Shown: positions 1 to 4,469 of the stretch, piece by piece
How the letters are laid out: each line of letters opens with the position of its first letter
Position numbering within the stretch: position 1 is the first letter of the stretch
Assembly (NCBI GenBank): GCA_903932705.1
Contig: CAIZHC010000016.1
Span: 1-5,951, forward strand
DNA: 5,951 bases
Origin: an uncultured Actinomycetes bacterium
GTDB lineage: Bacteria; Actinomycetota; Actinomycetes; Nanopelagicales; Nanopelagicaceae
Direction: 5' to 3'
Program-made: the position numbers and the translations under genes
The notes under the pieces: generated by a model
The model's input: the letters and a program-made list of their open reading frames with translations, nothing else
Told to the model about the DNA's origin: nothing
The model's database searches: none

Positions 1-174
<174 letters not shown>

Positions 175-203
175 CATTTTTTAAAAATCGCGTTCACTGT
201 GTG

Positions 204-226
204 GTTCCCGAGTTACGGTCGGGAAC
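204..226 (+). other. Hairpin in the 23S-5S spacer
   Basis: A perfect 7-bp stem (GTTCCCG at 204-210, CGGGAAC at 220-226) can be extended by one A-T pair, leaving a 7-nt loop. It is followed by TAAAAACTAC rather than a run of T, so it is not an intrinsic terminator. Its position between 23S and 5S suggests a role in precursor folding or processing; that role is inferred. Confidence 0.55.
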
Positions 227-267
227 TAAAAACTACATAAAGTAGACCTATGTAAATAGGATGTTCT

Positions 268-289
268 GCCAACTCGAAAGAGTTTCGGC
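268..289 (+). other. Hairpin overlapping the 5' end of 5S rRNA
   Basis: AACTC (271-275) and GAGTT (280-284) form a 5-bp stem closed by a GAAA tetraloop. With a 2-nt bulge at 285-286 it can be extended by GCC (268-270) pairing with GGC (287-289). The 3' arm uses the first bases of mature 5S, so in the precursor it would compete with 5S helix I. It could be a processing signal; the stem is visible in the sequence, its function is inferred. Confidence 0.4.
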
Positions 290-400
290 GGCCATAGCGA
301 GAGGGAAACGCCCGGTCCCATTCCGAACCCGGAAGCTAAGCCTCTCAGCGTCGATGGTACTGCAAGGGGGACCTTGTGGGAGAGTAGATCGCCGCCGGAC
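282..400 (+). rRNA. rrf: 5S ribosomal RNA
   Basis: This is a complete 5S rRNA gene of about 119 nt. It begins GTTTCGGCGGCCATAGCG and contains the hallmark CCCATTCCGAACCCGGAAG block (loop B and helix III region), followed by GCTAAGCCTCTCAGCG and GGGAGAGTAGATCGCCGCC. The terminal helix I is visible as CGGCGGC (286-292) pairing with GCCGCCG (391-397). The wording is close to the 5S of Streptomyces and other actinobacteria, which supports the phylum call. The exact ends are uncertain by one or two bases. It lies about 107 nt after the 23S end and is followed at once by the operon terminator. Confidence 0.97.
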
Positions 401-410
401 ATCATTTATA

Positions 411-462
411 AAGCGCCTGCTCTTTGATTAACTTCAAAGGGCAGGCGCTTTTTTTTGTTTTT
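411..462 (+). terminator. Intrinsic terminator of the rRNA operon
   Basis: A long stem runs from 411-427 to 434-450: a perfect 10-bp outer part (AAGCGCCTGC with GCAGGCGCTT), then one G-T wobble and six further pairs, with a 6-nt loop at 428-433. It runs into eight T (449-456), a G and five more T. This is a textbook rho-independent terminator. It lies only 10 nt after 5S and should separate the rRNA operon from the protein genes downstream. Confidence 0.95.
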
Positions 463-498
463 CAACAACTTTGAATTATCAACAACCATTATTTGATT

Positions 499-529
499 TT
501 GAAAATAGATTTTATTGATTCACTTAAAT
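499..529 (+). promoter_or_regulatory. Possible promoter for the ssb-to-pyrG gene run
   Basis: The gap between the rRNA terminator and the first protein gene is very AT-rich. The best sigma-70-like pair I find is TTGAAA (499-504) and TTAAAT (524-529). The -35 box is good, but the -10 box matches the consensus at only four of six positions and the 19-nt spacer is long. Transcription would start near 536, leaving a leader of about 25 nt. A promoter is expected here because a strong terminator precedes the gene run; the exact boxes are a weak call. Confidence 0.28.
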
Positions 530-547
530 TCACTCACGATATCGAAT

Positions 548-556
548 GTGGGGAAG
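548..556 (+). promoter_or_regulatory. Ribosome binding site of the SSB-like gene
   Basis: A purine-rich GTGGGGAAG ends 4 nt before the ATG at 561 and supports that start. The same nine bases occur just before nadK (1888-1896). Confidence 0.55.
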
Positions 557-560
557 TTAA

Positions 561-908
561 ATGAAAATTACCGAGAAGGAAGATTCAACAGCTCTTCGAA
601 ATCCTCGAAATGAAGTTTTTTTAGAGGGACGGGTAAGTAGTGTGCCTGTGGAACGCGAACTTCCTAGTGGAGATTTAGTGGTGGAGTTTCGAGTTGTTAT
701 TGATCGCTCCGTGAGCCGTGGGCCAAAGCGTGAAGTTGATACTTTGGATATAGCGGCCTGGAGCGCCAGATCTCGCAAGCGTGCCTTGTCGTTAAAGGTT
801 GATGATTGGGTTTCAATTGAAGGAGCGGTGCGGCGTAGGTTCTGGAAGGCACCTTCAGGACTTGCGAGTCGATGGCAGGTAGAAGCGAGCCAATTACGCA
901 GGTTATAG
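561..908 (+). CDS. Short single-stranded DNA-binding protein (OB fold)
   Basis: This 115-residue protein resembles the SSB family. An OB-fold core runs from about residue 16 (NEVFLEGRVSS) through ELPSGDLVVEFRVVIDR (33-49), VDTLDIAAWSARSRKRA (59-75) and DWVSIEGAVRRRFW (82-95), ending in the last strand SRWQVEASQLRRL. Short actinobacterial SSB-like proteins share the pattern of basic RRRFW followed by a closing basic residue run. It stops straight after the OB fold: there is no flexible Gly/Pro/Gln linker and no acidic DDxxPF-type tip, which canonical SSBs use to recruit partner proteins. It is therefore probably a secondary SSB paralogue; the main ssb usually sits with rpsF and rpsR elsewhere. 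The ATG at 561 is preferred because of its purine-rich RBS. It is the first gene after the rRNA terminator and lies 13 nt before the next gene. The family call is fairly firm; its cellular role (binding ssDNA during repair or recombination) is inferred. Confidence 0.85.
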   Translation: MKITEKEDSTALRNPRNEVFLEGRVSSVPVERELPSGDLVVEFRVVIDRSVSRGPKREVDTLDIAAWSARSRKRALSLKVDDWVSIEGAVRRRFWKAPSGLASRWQVEASQLRRL

Positions 909-921
909 GTACCTTTATGCC

Positions 922-1083
922 ATGGAACAGAACATAGATGCGACTAGATCAACTGATGGACTTGAAGAGCTGAGAGAGCAGATTGCACTCGTCCAAGTTT
1001 TGGATTTAGATCAACATAGCCAGGCTTATGAGCAGATTCATATCAAACTCGAAGAGGCGTTGCGATCGATTGACGGCAAATAG
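922..1083 (+). CDS. Small conserved hypothetical protein (53 aa)
   Basis: The ATG at 922 opens a 53-codon frame ending at TAG 1081-1083, fitting neatly between the SSB-like gene (13 nt gap) and tlyA (6 nt gap). The product is acidic and predicted mostly helical, with no membrane segment, signal peptide or cysteine. Its central part (LREQIALVQVLDLDQHSQAY, then EQIHIKLEEALRSID) follows the pattern, as I recall it, of small proteins encoded just upstream of tlyA in other actinobacteria (Rv1693 in M. tuberculosis holds that place): a pair of helices with a conserved H...Y/F..(I/V)H..L...L..(I/L)D spacing. The conserved position and pattern support a real gene. The function is unknown. The RBS is weak (AGGT at 907-910), so translation may depend partly on coupling to the preceding gene. 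It looks superficially like XseB but lacks that family's motif. Confidence 0.75.
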   Translation: MEQNIDATRSTDGLEELREQIALVQVLDLDQHSQAYEQIHIKLEEALRSIDGK

Positions 1084-1089
1084 AGTTCC

Positions 1090-1878
1090 ATGAAGACACG
1101 TCTTGATGCTGAATTGGTGCGGAGAGGATTGGCCCGTTCTCGCGACCATGCGGCAGATCTTATTGAGTCCCGGACAGTTTTAGTTGGCGGAATTCCGGCG
1201 AGCAAACCAGCATCTCAAGTTGATGCCGAAACCTCAATAGTTATTCAAGGAGATCGCGATGATTTTGTTTCACGGGGTGGCCATAAGTTAGCGGGAGCTC
1301 TTGATCACTTCGCAGAGATTGAAGTAGCTGGCAAACGGGCGCTAGATGCAGGTGCTTCAACCGGTGGTTTTACTGATGTACTTTTAAAACGTGGCGCCCG
1401 AGATGTAGTTGCTGTAGATGTTGGATATGGCCAGATGGCTTGGGAACTTCGCCAAGATCCTCGAGTAATAATTTTAGATCGCACTAATGTTCGTCATCTC
1501 ACCTTGGATCAGGTAGGCGAAGCGGCAGAGATTGTTGTTGCAGATCTCTCCTTCATCTCACTTACCTTGGTTCTTCCCGCTCTTGTGAGCGTTTCTACAC
1601 CCGGCGCCGATTTTCTCGTTATGGTGAAACCTCAATTTGAAGTTGGAAGAGAAAGATTAGGTGCCGGGGGAGTTGTTCGAGATCCCGAGTTGCGTCGCAG
1701 CGCCGTGCAGGAGGTTGCCGACAGTGCGTACGATATGGGTCTAGGGTGCAAAGGAGTCGTCGCAAGTTCGCTTCCTGGACCTGCAGGCAATGTGGAGTAC
1801 TTTCTCTGGCTTAAGCGAGGAAGCGCTGAACTTTCAGCCGCGGATCTAGATGCGGCAATTGCCGATGGTCCACAATAA
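1090..1878 (+). CDS. tlyA: TlyA, rRNA 2'-O-methyltransferase
   Basis: TlyA uses S-adenosylmethionine to methylate ribose 2'-OH groups of cytidines in rRNA (C1920 of 23S, and in the longer type also C1409 of 16S). In mycobacteria its loss gives capreomycin/viomycin resistance. The 262-residue product has an N-terminal S4 RNA-binding domain (about 3-58, RLDAELVRRGLARSR), a linker leading into SRGGHKL (61-67), and an FtsJ-type methyltransferase domain with the SAM loop DAGASTGGF (86-94). The K-D-K-E catalytic tetrad is intact: K66, D152 (ADLSF), K180 (VKPQFE) and E236 (GNVEYF). The near full-length N-terminus matches the two-site type seen in M. tuberculosis. The linker differs: DDFV (57-60) stands where the mycobacterial protein has RAWV. 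The start lies 6 nt after the small gene with no clear Shine-Dalgarno, so translational coupling is likely. It is followed 20 nt later by nadK. Confidence 0.95.
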   Translation: MKTRLDAELVRRGLARSRDHAADLIESRTVLVGGIPASKPASQVDAETSIVIQGDRDDFVSRGGHKLAGALDHFAEIEVAGKRALDAGASTGGFTDVLLKRGARDVVAVDVGYGQMAWELRQDPRVIILDRTNVRHLTLDQVGEAAEIVVADLSFISLTLVLPALVSVSTPGADFLVMVKPQFEVGRERLGAGGVVRDPELRRSAVQEVADSAYDMGLGCKGVVASSLPGPAGNVEYFLWLKRGSAELSAADLDAAIADGPQ

Positions 1879-1881
1879 TTT

Positions 1882-1890
1882 AAAGGGGTG
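1882..1890 (+). promoter_or_regulatory. Ribosome binding site of nadK
   Basis: AAAGGGGTG closely resembles the ideal AAGGAGGTG and ends 8 nt before the ATG at 1899. A second purine block (GGGGAAG, 1890-1896) follows immediately. It is the strongest translation signal in the gene run. Confidence 0.65.
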
Positions 1891-1898
1891 GGGAAGCG

Positions 1899-2747
1899 AT
1901 GATTAAGAAAGCACTTCTCGTTGTTCACCCAACTCGCCCTGAAGCTCTTGATTTTGCCAGAGAGCTCATTGGGGAATTTTCAAAGGTTGGAATTGGCGCT
2001 TTCACAAATTATCCGGGGGGAGTTTCGGGCTCGGAAGAACTGAGTGATAAAAGTCAGTTCGAGATTGCCATCGTGCTTGGTGGCGATGGAACAATTCTGC
2101 GAGCTGCCGAACTTGTTCTAGGAAAAGATATTCCAATTCTTGGAATCAACTTAGGAAATGTTGGATTCCTCGCCGAGATCACTCGTCCTACTGCCAGCGC
2201 CCTTGTCGCTGCAGTTGCAGAAGGCAACTTTCGCGGGGAGCCACGGCTCCTGCTTCAACATGAAGTACTTCGTGATGGGGTTGTGATTGCTACTGGATGG
2301 GCACTCAATGAATTCACTATTGAGAGAAGTCACGCTCAGATGGCAGAGCTTTTTCTGCAGATAGATGATCGACCATTATCTAGGTGGGGCTGCGACGGAG
2401 TTATCTGCGCAACTCCCACGGGCTCAACCGCGTATGCATTCTCCGCAGGAGGACCAGTCTTGTGGCCTGAAGTAGAGGCAATTGTTGTTTTACCACTAGC
2501 TGCTCATGCGCTCTTCTCCAGACCAATGGTTATTTCCCCAAATTCATCCGTTGTGATTGATATTGAATCTCCCGAAGCGATGATCTCCGCAGATGGAATG
2601 CGCAAGACCCCGTTGCTCTCCAGAGATCGCGTTGTCATCCGCAAATCTCCAAAGCGTGTGGAGATCATTCATATTGAATCAGCCGTATTTACGGATCGTC
2701 TAGTAGCGAAGTTCAAACTTCCTATTGAAGGCTGGCGCGGTGAGTGA
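1899..2747 (+). CDS. nadK: NAD kinase
   Basis: NAD kinase phosphorylates NAD+ at the 2'-OH of the adenosine ribose to give NADP+, the only known de novo route to NADP. The 282-residue product is of usual length for the family. It shows the signature GGDGT (61-65, with catalytic D63), LGINLGNVGFLAEI (81-94), the NE pair of the NAD-binding site (137-138, in ALNEFTIER), the glycine-rich block DGVICATPTGSTAYAFSAGGP (about 166-186), SRPMV (208-211) and the late ADG motif (231-233). All are intact. Actinobacterial members commonly accept polyphosphate as well as ATP; that cannot be read from this sequence. The gene follows tlyA by 20 nt with a good RBS, and its last codons overlap the start of recN by 8 nt, pointing to coupled translation. 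Confidence 0.97.
   Translation: MIKKALLVVHPTRPEALDFARELIGEFSKVGIGAFTNYPGGVSGSEELSDKSQFEIAIVLGGDGTILRAAELVLGKDIPILGINLGNVGFLAEITRPTASALVAAVAEGNFRGEPRLLLQHEVLRDGVVIATGWALNEFTIERSHAQMAELFLQIDDRPLSRWGCDGVICATPTGSTAYAFSAGGPVLWPEVEAIVVLPLAAHALFSRPMVISPNSSVVIDIESPEAMISADGMRKTPLLSRDRVVIRKSPKRVEIIHIESAVFTDRLVAKFKLPIEGWRGE
2727..2731 (+). promoter_or_regulatory. Ribosome binding site deciding the recN start
   Basis: GAAGG lies 8 nt before the GTG at 2740, inside the nadK coding region. It favours GTG 2740 over the in-frame TTG at 2725, which has no such site at a suitable distance and would add five residues not expected in the family. Confidence 0.55.
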
Positions 2748-4455
2748 GAAGTTCTGCGGTTTAGAAGAGATCACAATCCGCAATCTTGGAGTGATTGAAT
2801 CTGCCTCAATCGAATTGCAGCCTGGACTCAATGTCTTGACCGGCGAAACTGGCGCAGGTAAGACCATGGTTCTTACCGCACTCTCTCTTATTCTCGGCGG
2901 CAAATCAGATGTTGAGAAAGTTCGCACCGGTTCAGATCGGATGGTTGTATCCGGGAGATTTGCCCTCCCTCAATCTTTAGTCACAGATTTAGAGGAGAGC
3001 GGTGCAGAGATAGAAGATGGCTCTCTTCTCATTTCTCGTACCATCACTGCGGATGGAAAATCGCGGATTCAACTTGGGGGAGCTCCGGTTACCGCTGGAC
3101 GCGTAAGTGAACTTGCTTCTGAACTTGTCGAAGTTCATGCGCAATCTTCAACTAATCGCCTAACTAAGCCCGCATTTATCAGAGAAGCCATTGATGGATT
3201 TGGGAAGCATCACGATCTTCTCGCCGTTTACCAGGAAAGTTATAACCGGTACCAGGAACTATCAGTACGCGTAGAACAGCTTCGTCGCGATCAAAAAAAT
3301 CGTGAGTCCGAGATTGCTCGAATTTCAGAGTTTATGAAGGCATTTACCGCGGTAAATCCTGAGAGCGGTGAAATTGCAAGCATTGAAAGCGAATTAATGC
3401 GCCTCAATAGCGTTGATGAATTACAGCAAGCGGTTTCTCTCTCGCTCAACACACTTGATACAGATGATTACTCCGTCACATCGGCACTTGTGAATTCTAA
3501 AAGGGCTCTAGATCATGTGGCTGGTAAAGATGCAACGCTCGATGCCCTCACTCAAGCGTTGGGTGATTCCCTTTATAACTATCAGGAGACCCTCGGTGGG
3601 ATACATCGCTATCTCTCGGCGCTTGATGCAGACCCTTCTCGCTTGGAGTATCTGCAAGAGCGCAAAGCGGCTATTAATTCGCTGATTAAGAAATTTGGCG
3701 AAGGTAGCGATCGCGCTCTCGCCTTCGAAGAACTTATTATGCGGGCACAAGCAAGTGCAGCACGTATTCAAGATTTAGAAGGCGGAGATGCACGTATTCA
3801 AGATTTAGAGAAAGAACTGTCGATACTCTTCAAGGAACTCTCCAAGATTGCGGCGAAACTCAGCGCCGTTCGTCAGGAGACGTCTCGCTTAATGCAGGAG
3901 AAAATCACTGAAGAGGTGCACTCGCTTGCGATGCCGCATTCGGCGATCATCGTTGAGGTGCAATCTAAGGATGTGCGGTCAATCTCTGATCTCTCCATTC
4001 ACGGAGCAGATGAGATTCAACTTCTCTTTACAAGTCACGAAGGGGCTGCGCCTGGAATTATTACAAAGGTCGCAAGTGGTGGCGAACTTTCTCGAGTGAT
4101 GCTTGCTATTGAAGTTGTTTTAGCATCAGTGAACCGCGTTAGCACTTACATCTTTGATGAAGTTGATTCCGGTGTCGGCGGTAAAGCTGCGGTTGAAGTG
4201 GGTCGTCGCTTAAAACTTCTTGCCCGAGAGGCACAGGTAGTTGTCGTTACGCATCTTGCGCAGGTAGCCGTTTGGGCAGATCATCATTTAGTTGTTCGAA
4301 AGAATGAGAGCGGACTGGTGAGCGTCTCTGATGTAATCGCCCTCACAGAGGCAGAGCGAAGTGTCGAAATCGCCAGAATGCTCTCCGGCCAAGAGGATTC
4401 TGCAACCGCCCGCGAACACGCCCGCGAGCTGCTCGGGATGGTCAAGGAAGCGTGA
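2740..4455 (+). CDS. recN: RecN, SMC-like DNA repair ATPase
   Basis: RecN is a cytosolic SMC-family ATPase that acts at DNA double-strand breaks and promotes cohesion and end joining for RecA-dependent repair. The 571-residue product, from the GTG at 2740, is of normal length. The N-terminal half of the ATPase carries LEEITIRNLGVIESA (8-22) and the Walker A loop GETGAGKT (35-42). A long coiled-coil region spans roughly residues 150-370. The C-terminal half has the ABC signature ASGGELSR (445-452), Walker B TYIFDEVDSGVGG (469-481) and the H-loop histidine H505 in VVVTHLAQVA. All catalytic parts are intact. Codons 341-347 and 351-357 repeat the peptide ARIQDLE, from a 20-nt identical DNA repeat. 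The start overlaps the nadK stop in GTGAGTGA. An in-frame TTG at 2725 is an alternative start. No LexA-type operator is visible nearby, so SOS control would have to act on the whole gene run. Confidence 0.96.
   Translation: MSEKFCGLEEITIRNLGVIESASIELQPGLNVLTGETGAGKTMVLTALSLILGGKSDVEKVRTGSDRMVVSGRFALPQSLVTDLEESGAEIEDGSLLISRTITADGKSRIQLGGAPVTAGRVSELASELVEVHAQSSTNRLTKPAFIREAIDGFGKHHDLLAVYQESYNRYQELSVRVEQLRRDQKNRESEIARISEFMKAFTAVNPESGEIASIESELMRLNSVDELQQAVSLSLNTLDTDDYSVTSALVNSKRALDHVAGKDATLDALTQALGDSLYNYQETLGGIHRYLSALDADPSRLEYLQERKAAINSLIKKFGEGSDRALAFEELIMRAQASAARIQDLEGGDARIQDLEKELSILFKELSKIAAKLSAVRQETSRLMQEKITEEVHSLAMPHSAIIVEVQSKDVRSISDLSIHGADEIQLLFTSHEGAAPGIITKVASGGELSRVMLAIEVVLASVNRVSTYIFDEVDSGVGGKAAVEVGRRLKLLAREAQVVVVTHLAQVAVWADHHLVVRKNESGLVSVSDVIALTEAERSVEIARMLSGQEDSATAREHARELLGMVKEA
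3760..3809 (+). repeat. Two copies of a 20-nt direct repeat within recN
   Basis: The 20 bases at 3760-3779 recur exactly at 3790-3809, with a 30-nt period. The repeat is in frame and gives ARIQDLE GGD ARIQDLE in the coiled-coil region. Identity stops on both sides (A against T before, A against G after). Confidence 0.9.
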
Positions 4456-4461
4456 TAAGTT
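4456..4461 (+). promoter_or_regulatory. Possible -10 element for a leaderless pyrG transcript
   Basis: TAAGTT fits the TANNNT form of actinobacterial -10 boxes and ends 8 nt before the pyrG ATG, the spacing expected when transcription starts at or next to the start codon. There is no recognisable -35 box and the element is short, so chance is a real possibility. Confidence 0.22.
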
Positions 4462-4469
4462 AGTGTCCC

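Noticed and set aside
204..226. Terminator between 23S and 5S
   Set aside because: The stem is good but is not followed by a T-run, and the strong terminator lies after 5S.
463..560. Hidden small gene or tRNA in the gap after the rRNA terminator
   Set aside because: The stretch is AT-rich with no cloverleaf and no open frame having an RBS; promoter and leader are the better explanation.
557..778. Antisense frame opposite the SSB-like gene
   Set aside because: Arg/Ser/Thr-rich shadow translation with no homology; the + strand OB-fold protein explains the region.
922..1083. XseB (exonuclease VII small subunit) as the identity of the 53-residue protein
   Set aside because: The size and helical character are similar, but the XseB motif (FEEAL..LE.IV..LE.G) is absent and no xseA is adjacent.
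1632..1928. Antisense frame across the tlyA-nadK junction
   Set aside because: Covers the conserved C-terminus of TlyA and the nadK RBS; no motif or promoter supports it.
4456..4469. pyrG leader attenuator of the Bacillus type
   Set aside because: Only 14 nt separate recN and pyrG, with no hairpin, T-run or initial GGGC start sequence.
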